Shown: positions 35,832-44,573 of the stretch, piece by piece
How positions within the stretch are numbered: the first letter of the stretch is position 1
How the letters are laid out: every line of letters begins with the position of its first letter
From: Roseibium aggregatum
GTDB lineage: Bacteria; Pseudomonadota; Alphaproteobacteria; Rhizobiales; Stappiaceae
Direction: 5' to 3'
DNA length: 64,000 nt
Assembly: GCF_017309185.1 (NCBI RefSeq)
Contig: NZ_JAEKJZ010000008.1
Span: 124,001 to 188,000 of the forward strand
Translations under genes and position numbers: made by a program
The notes under the pieces: model-generated
The model's input: the letters and a program-made list of their open reading frames with translations, nothing else
Told to the model about the DNA's origin: nothing
The model's database searches: none

Positions 35832-37138
35832 CCGTTCTCCCTCACGATAGCCCCAAGATCCATCGCGCTCATTCCGGCGAGCTTTTCGATGACGGGTTCA
35901 ATCCGCACCGCCCCGCCTCCCAGGACCGCTTCGGCCTTGGCGCGGAGCTTCGCAGTCAAGGCCTCAAGAGACGGGCGTCGGGCAAGGTCGTGCGAAAATG
36001 GCAGTTTGCGGCCATCGGCGAATGTAATCTCGCCTTCTGCCTGCATGTCCGTCAGCCCCGCGTCTCCGATCACTTCGACCTTGGCCGCAAAAGCCGCAAG
36101 ACCGGGATCCGCCGCGAGATCGTCGGAGTAGGTTTCAAAGGCGCCGGTATTCCGGCCCTCGATCACCATGCCCGCCAGCCAGGCATAGCTGAACTTGACT
36201 TCCAGGCCGGTCCCCGGCGCCTTGATGTCGCAGACTTTCAGCCAGCGGGGGTTTGTATAGAGGGTCAGAGAGGTCACAGACTCCATCGGTGCCTCGGAGC
36301 CGGAAAGCGCTTCAAGCAGGGCCTCGATCATCGCATGGGTGCCGTGGCAGCAGGCATGGAATTTATAGCTGATGTCGCCGAACAGAAAGCGGTCTGCCGG
36401 CGCGCGCTCCGTACCCGGTGCTTCGCAATGGGTTGCCACGAAGCCCTGATCGCCCATCAGTCCGTCGTCGCAGGAGGTCATGCCCAGCTTGGCGAGCTTC
36501 GCGCATTCGATGCCGTTCGAGGCGGCGATGCCCGCGTTATAGGGTTTGCCCATCGTGCCGAACTGCGATTTCAGTCCCGAGGCCCGTGTCGCGCACAGGC
36601 CCAGCGCCGCCCGCATTTCCGGCCGCGTCAGCCCGAAAAGACGGCCCGCCGCCACCGTTGCCCCGAAAGCGCCCGCCGTGGCGGTCTGATGGAAGCCACG
36701 ATTGTAATGGCCCGCCCCCAGCACGACACCAACCCGTATGGCGGTCTCCGATCCAAGGAGGAACGCCGTGGTCACGTCCCTGGCGGAAGCGCCGGTCTCC
36801 TCGCCGGCGGCAAGTGCTGCCGGATAGATCCCGACAGACAGGTGGCCGACATGGGCGAAATGCGTATCGTCATAGTCAAGCGCATGGCTCGTCGCCCCGT
36901 TGACGAGAGCCGCCGCCCGCGACGGCGCCTTGCCGCCACCGAAGAGGGATGCGACCGGCGCGCCGCCTTCCTCCGCCGCCAGTTGCCGGAGCTTGTTCGC
37001 AAGCGGTTCCTCTCGTCCCGCAAGGCCGCAGATCAGCCAGTCGTAAAGCGATAGCCGCGCTGTCTCGCCCGCCTCCGGCGGCACCTCCTCCGCGGGCAGC
37101 CCGGCGATGTCCAAAACGGTGTCCAACAAAGCTGACAT
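35828..37138 (-). CDS. MmgE/PrpD family protein
   Basis: This 436-residue protein belongs to the family of 2-methylcitrate dehydratase (PrpD), cis-aconitate decarboxylase and related lyases or isomerases. Family marks are DYDDTHFAHVGHLSVGIYPA near residue 90 and HYNRGFHQTATAGAFGA near 145. The ATG at 37138 directly follows the stop of the CitE-like gene, one base apart; the open frame extends 13 codons upstream into that gene but without family similarity. In this operon it may dehydrate, isomerise or decarboxylate a C5-C6 di- or tricarboxylate before CoA activation. Confidence 0.85.
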   Translation of the reverse strand: MSALLDTVLDIAGLPAEEVPPEAGETARLSLYDWLICGLAGREEPLANKLRQLAAEEGGAPVASLFGGGKAPSRAAALVNGATSHALDYDDTHFAHVGHLSVGIYPAALAAGEETGASARDVTTAFLLGSETAIRVGVVLGAGHYNRGFHQTATAGAFGATVAAGRLFGLTRPEMRAALGLCATRASGLKSQFGTMGKPYNAGIAASNGIECAKLAKLGMTSCDDGLMGDQGFVATHCEAPGTERAPADRFLFGDISYKFHACCHGTHAMIEALLEALSGSEAPMESVTSLTLYTNPRWLKVCDIKAPGTGLEVKFSYAWLAGMVIEGRNTGAFETYSDDLAADPGLAAFAAKVEVIGDAGLTDMQAEGEITFADGRKLPFSHDLARRPSLEALTAKLRAKAEAVLGGGAVRIEPVIEKLAGMSAMDLGAIVRENG

Positions 37139-37139
37139 G

Positions 37140-37964
37140 TCACTCCCCAGCGGTTTCCGCGGCGCGCGCGAGAACAAGTCTTGCCCTGGCGACGACCGGC
37201 GCGTCTATCATCTTGCCATCGACCTTCGCAACGCCGGCGCCGGCGATCGCCGCCACGACCTTGCTGGCCCATGATATTTCGTCTTCGTCCGGACGGTAAC
37301 CGGCCTTGGCCGGTGACAGCTGGGCCGGATGGATGAGCAGTTTTCCCTTGAAACCGAGTTCCGCGCCATAGGCCGCTTCGCTCCGGATCAGATCGAAATC
37401 GCGCGTATCCGCCGTTACCCCGTCGACAGGTCCGGGTTTGCCGGCGATCCGGGCAGCCAGCACCAGTTCTGAACGGGCATGGGCAAGTGCGGCGGCCGTA
37501 TGCGCGCAACCAAGATCGGCAGCGTAATCGAGCGAGCCGAAGAACAGGCGGTCGAACAGTGGTGCCAGGTCGCGCGCGCGCGCCAGACCCAGCGCGGTTT
37601 CGATCAGGGCGAAGGAGGCCGTCCCGGACGGCAGGGCCTGCCGGAGGGCTTCGGCCCCGGCGCAATCCTCCGCCTTCGGCAGCACCACTCCGGCAAAGCC
37701 ACCTGCGCGCACCATCGCGAGATCCTCCTCGAACCAGGGCGTGCCGGCACTGTTGATCCGGACGCAGACCGGCGCCCCGTCGGCGTCGCAACGAAACGAC
37801 GCAAGTGCCTGACGAGCGGTCGCCTTGTCTTCGGGCGCGACGGCATCCTCGAGGTCGGCGATGACGCAGCTGGCTCCGCTCAAGCGCGCCTTATCGATCC
37901 GCTCCGGCCGCGTCGCGGGAGCAAACAGGGGAAAGAACAGCCGGTCGGATGTCAGATCTGTCAA
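37140..37964 (-). CDS. HpcH/HpaI/CitE-like CoA-ester lyase
   Basis: This 274-residue TIM-barrel lyase has the Mg-binding acidic residues in DLEDAVAPEDKA, VRIN, VLPKAED, ALIETALGL and FGSLDYAADLG, followed by KLLIHPAQL. It is similar to CitE-like enzymes that split malyl-CoA, citramalyl-CoA or 3-hydroxy-acyl-CoA esters to acetyl-CoA (or another CoA ester) and pyruvate or glyoxylate. With the hydratase downstream and CoA-transferase upstream, a citramalyl-CoA-lyase role is the best inference. Confidence 0.87.
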   Translation of the reverse strand: MTDLTSDRLFFPLFAPATRPERIDKARLSGASCVIADLEDAVAPEDKATARQALASFRCDADGAPVCVRINSAGTPWFEEDLAMVRAGGFAGVVLPKAEDCAGAEALRQALPSGTASFALIETALGLARARDLAPLFDRLFFGSLDYAADLGCAHTAAALAHARSELVLAARIAGKPGPVDGVTADTRDFDLIRSEAAYGAELGFKGKLLIHPAQLSPAKAGYRPDEDEISWASKVVAAIAGAGVAKVDGKMIDAPVVARARLVLARAAETAGE

Positions 37965-37975
37965 AGCACGCGCCC

Positions 37976-39145
37976 TCAGAACGACCGGGGCAAGCCGAGC
38001 AGGTGCTCGCCCACATAGGACAGGATCAGATTGGTCGAGACCGGCGCGACCTGGTAGAGCCGGGTTTCCTTGAACTTGCGTTCGATGTCGTATTCCTCAG
38101 CGAAACCGAAGCCGCCATGGGTCTGGAGACAGGCGTTGCCCGCCTCCCAGGAGGCGTCCGCCGCTAGCAGCTTCGCCATGTTGGCCTGCGCTCCGCAGTC
38201 TTCTTCCGCGTCGAACCGCCGACAGGCTTCGAAGCGCATCAGGTTCGCCGCCTCGGTGTTCACATAGGCGCGCGCCAACGGAAACTGGATGCCCTGGTTC
38301 TGGCCGATCGGCCGGCCGAACACGACCCGTTCGCCGGCGTAATTCCGCGCCCTCTCCAGGAACCAGTAGGCGTCGCCGATACACTCGGCGGCGATCAGGG
38401 TCCGTTCGGCATTGAGCCCGTCGAGAATATAGCGGAAACCCATACCTTCCTCGCCAATGAGGTTTTCCTCCGGGATCTCCAGATTGTCGAAGAAGACCTC
38501 ATAGGTCTCATGTCCGACCATGTTCTTGATCGGGCGGATTTCCATGCCCTTGCCGATGGCGTCCTTCAGGTCGACGATGAAAATCGACATGCCCAGCGAC
38601 TTGCGCTTCACCTCTTCGAGCGGCGTCGTGCGCGCCAGCAGGATCATCAGGTCGGAATGCTCGATCCGGCTGATCCAGACCTTCTGGCCGTTGACCACGT
38701 AGCGGTCGCCCTGTTTTCTCGCGACCGTCTTGATCTTGGTCGTGTCGGTTCCGGTCGTGGGTTCGGTCACCGCCATGGACTGAAGGCGCAGGTCTCCGGA
38801 GGCGATCCCGGGGAGGTAGTCCCGTTTCTGCCTGTCCGACCCGTGGCGCAGCAGGGTGCCCATATTGTACATCTGGCCGTGGCAATGGCCCGCGTTGCCG
38901 CCGGAACGGTTCACCTCCTCCATCACGATGGAGGCCTCGGCGAGACCGAGACCGGACCCGCCGTAGCTCTCCGGGATCATCGCGGCCAGCCAGCCGTCGC
39001 GGGTCAGCGCGTCGATGAATTCTTCCGGATAGGTACCGTTCGCCGCGTGCCGGCGGTGGTATTCGTCCGGGTAGTCGGCGCAAAGCGAACGCAGCGCGCT
39101 GCGAAGATCGTCATGCCGGTCGGGCGAACTGGTCGGTAGGGACAA
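37976..39145 (-). CDS. Acyl-CoA dehydrogenase
   Basis: This 389-residue flavin-dependent dehydrogenase has the substrate/FAD block MAVTEPTTGTDTTKIKT (124-140), VNGQKVWISR and QTHGGFGFAEEYDIERKF near 340-357. The usual C-terminal catalytic YEGT is replaced by LYQVAPVS (363-370). The catalytic glutamate may instead be E247 in LDGLNAERT, as in isovaleryl-CoA dehydrogenase. In context it would oxidise a saturated C5-dicarboxyl-CoA ester to the alkene hydrated by the MaoC-type enzyme. Electron acceptor is presumably ETF. Confidence 0.88.
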   Translation of the reverse strand: MSLPTSSPDRHDDLRSALRSLCADYPDEYHRRHAANGTYPEEFIDALTRDGWLAAMIPESYGGSGLGLAEASIVMEEVNRSGGNAGHCHGQMYNMGTLLRHGSDRQKRDYLPGIASGDLRLQSMAVTEPTTGTDTTKIKTVARKQGDRYVVNGQKVWISRIEHSDLMILLARTTPLEEVKRKSLGMSIFIVDLKDAIGKGMEIRPIKNMVGHETYEVFFDNLEIPEENLIGEEGMGFRYILDGLNAERTLIAAECIGDAYWFLERARNYAGERVVFGRPIGQNQGIQFPLARAYVNTEAANLMRFEACRRFDAEEDCGAQANMAKLLAADASWEAGNACLQTHGGFGFAEEYDIERKFKETRLYQVAPVSTNLILSYVGEHLLGLPRSF

Positions 39146-39172
39146 GGGTAAACTTCCTGTTCTCGATGCGGC

Positions 39173-40315
39173 TCACTCGGCCGCGCTTTTTAAGGAGGAA
39201 AACTCTTCGCGAATGAGCTCGGAGTGTTCGCCGAGCGCCGGAACGGGCCCGAAATTCGGCATTTCGCCGTCCATGAGGGCTCCCGGCGCGAGCAGGCGCA
39301 CCGGGCCGGTCGGCGTGTCGACTTCGACATACCGGTTCTGCGGATGGCGCGACAGGTCTTCCATCGTGCTGACCTTGCCGCAGGCAATGCCCGCGTCATG
39401 CAGCATGTCCGACAAGTCATCGCGCGGGAATTGCGCGAACACCCGTTCGATCGTGCCGTCAAGCTCCTTGCGATGGGCCACCCGATTGGAGTTGCTGTTG
39501 AACCTGGGGTCGGCGGCAAGATCCGGCAGTTTGAGCACCTTTTCGCAAAACTTCAGCCATTCCCGTTCGTTCTGGATGGAAAACAGGACCTGCTTGCCGT
39601 CGCTGCCTGAAAAAGCCCCGTAAGGCGCGATTGTCGGATGCGACAACCCGTTGCGTTCCGGCGACTTTCCGCCATAGGCGAACTGAAGGTAGGGAACGTT
39701 CATCCAGTCGGCGAGCGAATGGAAGAGGCTCGCCGAAACGTGCCGGCCCTTGCCGGTGCGGGCGCGCCCGATCAGCGCCTGAAGAACCGCCTCGTGCGCC
39801 GTCATCCCGCAGGCGATATCGCAGACCGAGACGCCGACCCGCGCCGAGCTGGCCGCGTTGCCGGTTATTGCGGACAGGCCGCTTTCGGCCTGCACGAGCA
39901 GGTCGTAAGCTTTCAGTTTGCTGTAGGGCCCATCCTCGCCGTAGCCGGAAATGCTTACGGTAATCAGCCGGGGATTTTCCCTGCGCAACCGGTCGGGGGC
40001 AAATCCCAGCCGGTCGACCGCTCCCGGCGCCAGATTCTGGATGAAGATATCGGCCTTTTTCAGCATCGCCTCGAGGAGCGTCTTGTCTTCATCGTCGCGC
40101 AGGTCGAGACAGATGGATTCCTTGCCCCGGTTCAGCCAGACGAAATAGGCGCTCTCGCCGTGAACGAGATGATCGTACTCGCGGGCGAAGTCCCCCTCCG
40201 CACGCTCCACCTTTATGACACGCGCACCGGCCTCGGCCAGGCGCCCGGACAGATAGGGCGCCGCAACGGCTTGTTCGATTGAAACAACCAAAAGGCCATT
40301 CAGGTCGTCCGTCAT
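39173..40315 (-). CDS. Class III (CaiB/BaiF) CoA-transferase
   Basis: This 380-residue CoA-transferase has the N-terminal VVSIEQAVAAPYLSGRLAEA, ICLDLRDDEDK, the catalytic aspartate in AYDLLVQAESGLSAITG and the family interlocked-dimer pattern. It would place CoA on a carboxylic acid using succinyl-CoA or similar. I chose the ATG at 40315 (GGAG 6 bases upstream); the frame stays open far upstream through the promoter region. It is the first gene of the operon with acyl-CoA dehydrogenase, CitE-like lyase, MmgE/PrpD and hydratase. Confidence 0.88.
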   Translation of the reverse strand: MTDDLNGLLVVSIEQAVAAPYLSGRLAEAGARVIKVERAEGDFAREYDHLVHGESAYFVWLNRGKESICLDLRDDEDKTLLEAMLKKADIFIQNLAPGAVDRLGFAPDRLRRENPRLITVSISGYGEDGPYSKLKAYDLLVQAESGLSAITGNAASSARVGVSVCDIACGMTAHEAVLQALIGRARTGKGRHVSASLFHSLADWMNVPYLQFAYGGKSPERNGLSHPTIAPYGAFSGSDGKQVLFSIQNEREWLKFCEKVLKLPDLAADPRFNSNSNRVAHRKELDGTIERVFAQFPRDDLSDMLHDAGIACGKVSTMEDLSRHPQNRYVEVDTPTGPVRLLAPGALMDGEMPNFGPVPALGEHSELIREEFSSLKSAAE

Positions 40316-40570
40316 GAAGTGCTCCAAGGTCATCCGGAAGAGGAGACCATTTGGCACGAAACAGGCAGACCTCGGTAATAACACTATCCGTGGTGTGTTA
40401 TTCGGTTTGGCTATGACACGCGGAATTCGCGGACGTCCAGGCACGCGCGGCTCGGGTGAAGGCGGTCCATGCGCTTGTGCGTCGCGCACCGGCCTCCCTT
40501 GCAAGGCCTGCCGGCTGAACGTACGAAGCCTGGATCCCCATGCGGCCAGTCCGGCCTTTCAGTTCGCCGC
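40316..40570. promoter_or_regulatory. Promoter region of the CoA-ester operon with a strong palindrome
   Basis: A perfect 8-bp inverted repeat AATAACAC/GTGTTATT (40377-40384, 40395-40402; 10-base spacer) lies 62-87 bases upstream of the CoA-transferase start, in a position for an operator. It fits a dimeric regulator; whether it is the LysR at 34052 or an unlinked GntR-type protein cannot be told. The rest of this 255-base gap, up to the phosphotransferase stop, shows no gene. Confidence 0.5.
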
Positions 40571-41446
40571 TCAGAGCCGATCGAAGGCCTGGCGGTATTT
40601 TCCGAGATTGGCGTTCGTGTAAGCGGCGTAATCGAAATCGATGTCCGAAGTGATCTCCGATACCATGCTCCACATGGTTTCGCGAAGCAGCGAACCGCAT
40701 TTCATCGCATCATAGCTTCGCATGAGGGCCGCATCCGGGTCGGCGCCGAAATAGCGCCGAAGCATCAGATGTTCCGCCTCGGGCGGAAGGCCGCAATTCG
40801 TGGCAAGTCCGCCGAGGTCGAAGAGCGGTGAGTTGTAGCCGCCGTATTCCCAGTCGACCAGCCAGAAACGGTCTCCGCTCCGCAGGATATTGGCCGGCAG
40901 GAGATCGTTGTGGCCGAGCAACAGATCGACTTTGCCGACGGCCTTTTCCAGCAGGCCGGCCTGTTCCATCAGCAGCGGCAGTTTCGAAACATGAACGGAA
41001 TTGCGGGCCTTCAGGAAAGCCGCGTAATCGCGCAGGACGTGAAACACCCAGAATGTCAGGACCGGTCCGCGCGTCTGCAGGGTGACCTCCACATGGGCCT
41101 TGCGGATGAGGTCCGTGACATCGAGAAGGGTTTGCTGATCGTGAAGATCGTCTTCCTTCAAAGCCACGGACTCCACGTAGTCCAGCACCAGGATGCCGTC
41201 TTCGGCATGGTGGACACGCGGCGAGATCCGGGCGTCGGCAGCCGCCCGGCTGATGGCCAGCTCGTTGAACCGCATGACGCCGTGCTCAACAATGTCCTCA
41301 CCGAAGCGGACCACGTATTTGCCGCGCCGGTCGGTCGCGACGAGATTGACATTTGTAATGCCGCCTTCGAGCGGCGCCACGTCTGTCAGTTCTTGCCAGC
41401 AGGGAAGAATCCGGGCCTTGGCGATGGCTTGGTCAAGTGGCGTCAT
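40571..41446 (-). CDS. Choline/ethanolamine-kinase-like phosphotransferase
   Basis: This 291-residue APH-fold kinase has the Brenner motif LLGHNDLLPANIL (catalytic Asp and Asn) and LVDWEYGGYNSPLFDLG as the metal-binding segment, both typical of choline/ethanolamine-type kinases. The ATG overlaps the permease stop by 4 bases, so it is fused to the quaternary-amine importer operon (ProX-ProV-ProW). It would phosphorylate an imported amino alcohol or related molecule in the cytoplasm. A second homologue lies at 46605-47534. Confidence 0.85.
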   Translation of the reverse strand: MTPLDQAIAKARILPCWQELTDVAPLEGGITNVNLVATDRRGKYVVRFGEDIVEHGVMRFNELAISRAAADARISPRVHHAEDGILVLDYVESVALKEDDLHDQQTLLDVTDLIRKAHVEVTLQTRGPVLTFWVFHVLRDYAAFLKARNSVHVSKLPLLMEQAGLLEKAVGKVDLLLGHNDLLPANILRSGDRFWLVDWEYGGYNSPLFDLGGLATNCGLPPEAEHLMLRRYFGADPDAALMRSYDAMKCGSLLRETMWSMVSEITSDIDFDYAAYTNANLGKYRQAFDRL

Positions 41447-43476
41447 TTCAATCCCAGCTTTTCCTGCGACGAGCGGGCGAGCGCCGTGACAACGCGATCG
41501 GAAATGATCGCGATGAATGCGACGGCCAGGCCTGCAACGATCCCCTGCCCGGTGTTGGCCTTGGTCAGGGCGATATAGACTTCCTGGCCGAGGTCCCGCG
41601 TTCCCACAAGCGCCGTGATGACCAGCATCGAGATGGCCAGCATGATGGTCTGGTTCAGCCCCAGAAGCAGGGAGGGCGCGGCCAGCGGGAGCTTAATCCG
41701 CCAGAGGATCTGGCGTTCCGTACAACCGGACACCTTTCCGGCCTCGATCAGTTCGCCGTCAATGGAGCGTATGCCGTGAGCGGCGAAGCGAACGGCGGGA
41801 GCAAGAGCATAGAGAACGACGGCCACAATCGCCGAGAAGTCGCCGACCCGGAACAGCATAACCACCGGGATCAGGTAAACAAAGCTCGGCAGCGTCTGCA
41901 GGGTATCGATCAGCACGCCGATCACCGAATTGGCCCTCGCGCTCTGGCCGGCCCATATGCCGAGAGGAATGCCCAACAGGCTGGCGATCAGCACCGAGAC
42001 CGAGCAGAGATAGATCGTCGTCATCGCTTCTCGCCAGAGCCCCGAGGCGGCGATGAAGGCCGTCATGACCCCCGCCATCGTTCCCAGTCTCCACCCGCCA
42101 ACCCGTCCGGCGGCGAGCGCAACGGCAACGATGCCCCACGCCCAGGGAATGCCTGCAAAGAAACGCTTCACGGGCAGCAGCAACACGTTGAACAGCAGCG
42201 TTTTGACGGCTTCGATGGCGTCGAAGAAATTCACGTTGATCCATTCCATCGCCGAGTTCCAGAACGTCCCGGTCGTGATCGTGAATTTTTCCGGATACTC
42301 CTGGATCGCTGGAACGAACATCCCGGCAAGCGTCGTTGCGACAACGATGGCGGCAACGGTCGAGAACCGGGGGTAACGCCGGTAGAAGAGAAGCTTCGGA
42401 TCGGGATGGGCGCGTACCTGGCTGACGGAAAAGGCCTGGCTGAGACGGTCGAGCGCGATGGCCATGACCACGATGGCAAGTCCCGCCTCGATGCCTCCGC
42501 CGATATCGAGGCGGCGCAGCGCGGCCAGGACGTCGTAGCCAAGGCCGCCCGCACCGATCATCGACGCGATGATCACCATGTTGAGCGTCAGCATGATAAC
42601 CTGGTTCACACCGACCATGAGCATCGGCATGGCTGACGGTATGAGCACCTTCCACATCAGCTGGCGCGGCCTGCAGCCGACCATGTGGCCGGCCTCGATG
42701 ACCTCCTCGGGCACGGTCTGCAGCGCCACGGTCGAGATGCGCACCATCGGCGGCATTGCGTAAATGACCGTCGCGATAAGGGCGGCCACGGGGCCGAATC
42801 CGAACAGGACCAGAATCGGTACGAGATAGGCGAATACAGGGACTGTCTGCATCAGGTCGAGGACCGGACGCAGCATACTTTCGAACTTGTGAGACCTGTA
42901 GGCGGCGATGCCGAGCGCAAGCCCGCCGGCGACACCGAGCGGGACCGCGATGAGCACCGAAGAGAGCGTGATCATGGCGCTTTCCCACTGACCGAAAACG
43001 GCCAGATAGGAAAAACACCCCCCTACCAGCAGCGCCAGGGTCCTGTCCCGGGCATAGAGAGCCAGACCGACCATGATCGCAATGATCGCGATCCAGCTCA
43101 GCGGTGCCAGAATTTCGACCGCCTGCTGTCCCTGACCCAGCATCAAGCCGTCTATGAGCAAATCGCGCACGAAATCGTACGGTGCCTCGATCAGGGCTGA
43201 AATGAACCGTGTCACGTCGCGAAAGGTGAACAAGCCGAAGCTCAAATCGTCAACGAGCCAGTTTATCGCATCGGAAATCCAGCCTTCCAGGGGGAGCTCG
43301 TAGGCTTTCGGGAACCGGATGATCCAGCGTGCGTCCAACGCCTTGTAAAGCGCGAACGACCATGTGGAGAGCACCCAGGTCACAGCGAAAAGACCGATCC
43401 AGAAGACCCTGGACGCAGTCAGAAGGCCTCCGGGTACCGTCGCCGGCTTTACCTGCGTAACGAGCCCCTCGCTCAT
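41443..43476 (-). CDS. proW: Double-length glycine betaine/proline-type ABC permease
   Basis: This 677-residue protein contains two complete permease domains. Each has a cytoplasmic coupling (EAA) segment: VIEAGHMVGCRPRQLMWKV at about residue 259 and LIEAGKVSGCTERQILWRI at 576. A normal ProW has one such domain and works as a homodimer, so this looks like an internal duplication giving a single-chain permease. The ATG overlaps the ATPase stop by 4 bases. It would import glycine betaine or another quaternary or sulfonium compound. Confidence 0.88.
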   Translation of the reverse strand: MSEGLVTQVKPATVPGGLLTASRVFWIGLFAVTWVLSTWSFALYKALDARWIIRFPKAYELPLEGWISDAINWLVDDLSFGLFTFRDVTRFISALIEAPYDFVRDLLIDGLMLGQGQQAVEILAPLSWIAIIAIMVGLALYARDRTLALLVGGCFSYLAVFGQWESAMITLSSVLIAVPLGVAGGLALGIAAYRSHKFESMLRPVLDLMQTVPVFAYLVPILVLFGFGPVAALIATVIYAMPPMVRISTVALQTVPEEVIEAGHMVGCRPRQLMWKVLIPSAMPMLMVGVNQVIMLTLNMVIIASMIGAGGLGYDVLAALRRLDIGGGIEAGLAIVVMAIALDRLSQAFSVSQVRAHPDPKLLFYRRYPRFSTVAAIVVATTLAGMFVPAIQEYPEKFTITTGTFWNSAMEWINVNFFDAIEAVKTLLFNVLLLPVKRFFAGIPWAWGIVAVALAAGRVGGWRLGTMAGVMTAFIAASGLWREAMTTIYLCSVSVLIASLLGIPLGIWAGQSARANSVIGVLIDTLQTLPSFVYLIPVVMLFRVGDFSAIVAVVLYALAPAVRFAAHGIRSIDGELIEAGKVSGCTERQILWRIKLPLAAPSLLLGLNQTIMLAISMLVITALVGTRDLGQEVYIALTKANTGQGIVAGLAVAFIAIISDRVVTALARSSQEKLGLK

Positions 43477-44501
43477 GCGCTTATCCGGCCGATCATGACG
43501 TCGATGGCGGCGCGGGCGTCGATCGTTCCGATGGCCGTGCCCTCCTCGTCGACGACCTTGAACGGATGGGCGGCTCCATCGATCTGTTCGATCGCGGCAT
43601 CGACCGTCAGGCTGCCCGCAAGTTCGCCGGCATAACTGGCCTCGGGAACTCCGGGCGACATGACGGAACGCAGCTTCATCACCTTGGCCCGCGGAATATG
43701 GCGGGTAAATTCCTCGACATAGGGTGTCGCCGGCCGCAGAACGAGTTCTTCCGGGGTGGCGGTTTGCTCAATTCGCCCGTCTTTCATGACGGCAATCCGG
43801 TCGGCAAGGCGGATCGCCTCTTCGAAATCATGGGTGATGAACACAATCGTTTTATGCAGCATGGATTGCAAGCGCAGGAACTCGTCCTGCATTTCCCGGC
43901 GAATGAGTGGATCAAGCGCCGAAAAAGGCTCATCCAGGAACCAGAGATCCGGATCGGCAACGAGGGACCGCGCGATACCGACACGTTGCTGCTGGCCGCC
44001 CGAGAGCTGGCGCGGATAGTAATCCTCACGCCCGGTCAGCCCGACAATCTCGATCATCTGGCGCGCCTTCTCCTCGCGGGTCCTGCGGTCGACGCCCTGG
44101 ACATCGAGTGGAAAGGCGGCATTCTGAAGCACGGTCAGGTGGGGTAACAACGCGAAGTGCTGAAACACCATTCCCATCTTCTTGCGCCGGACATGGATCA
44201 GCTCTTCGTCGCTCATCGACAGGAGATCGCTCCCCTCGAATCTGATCTCTCCCGCTGTCGGTTCGACCAGCCGCGACAGACAGCGCACCAGGGTCGACTT
44301 GCCCGAGCCGGACAGGCCCATGATGACGAAGATCTCTCCCTTCCGGATTTTCACGCTCGCGTCGCGGACCGCACCAATGATTCTGTTGTCCGCCAGATCC
44401 TGATCCGACGGCGCGCCATTGTGGCGCGTAAGAAATTCCCGGGGGTTTTGCCCATAGAGTTTCCATACTCCGCGGCAATCCAGAATGACTGGGCGCTCCA
44501 T
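43473..44501 (-). CDS. proV: Glycine betaine/proline-type ABC transporter ATPase
   Basis: This 342-residue ProV-like ATPase has Walker A GLSGSGKSTL, Q-loop FQHFALLPH, signature LSGGQQQRVGIARSL, Walker B LWFLDEPFSALD and switch histidine FITHDFEEA. The tail of about 100 residues ends in a segment like one CBS half (KVVDEEGTAIGTIDARAAID), which in ProV/OpuA senses ionic strength; two full CBS repeats are not evident. It belongs to the ProX-ProV-ProW-kinase operon. Confidence 0.9.
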   Translation of the reverse strand: MERPVILDCRGVWKLYGQNPREFLTRHNGAPSDQDLADNRIIGAVRDASVKIRKGEIFVIMGLSGSGKSTLVRCLSRLVEPTAGEIRFEGSDLLSMSDEELIHVRRKKMGMVFQHFALLPHLTVLQNAAFPLDVQGVDRRTREEKARQMIEIVGLTGREDYYPRQLSGGQQQRVGIARSLVADPDLWFLDEPFSALDPLIRREMQDEFLRLQSMLHKTIVFITHDFEEAIRLADRIAVMKDGRIEQTATPEELVLRPATPYVEEFTRHIPRAKVMKLRSVMSPGVPEASYAGELAGSLTVDAAIEQIDGAAHPFKVVDEEGTAIGTIDARAAIDVMIGRISA

Positions 44502-44534
44502 CGCCTACTCCGGTCAAGAGGTCTTCAAATGCAA

Positions 44535-44567
44535 GGGCGGCGGCACCGTTCCCGGCACCGCCGCGAC
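44535..44567 (-). promoter_or_regulatory. Hairpin between proX and proV genes
   Basis: Inverted GCGGCGG/CCGCCGC arms with a ~14-base loop lie in the 72-base gap after the binding-protein stop. There is no T tract. It may stabilise the proX segment of the mRNA so that binding protein exceeds ATPase. The exact arms are approximate, hence the low confidence. Confidence 0.3.
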
Positions 44568-44573
44568 TTCCGG

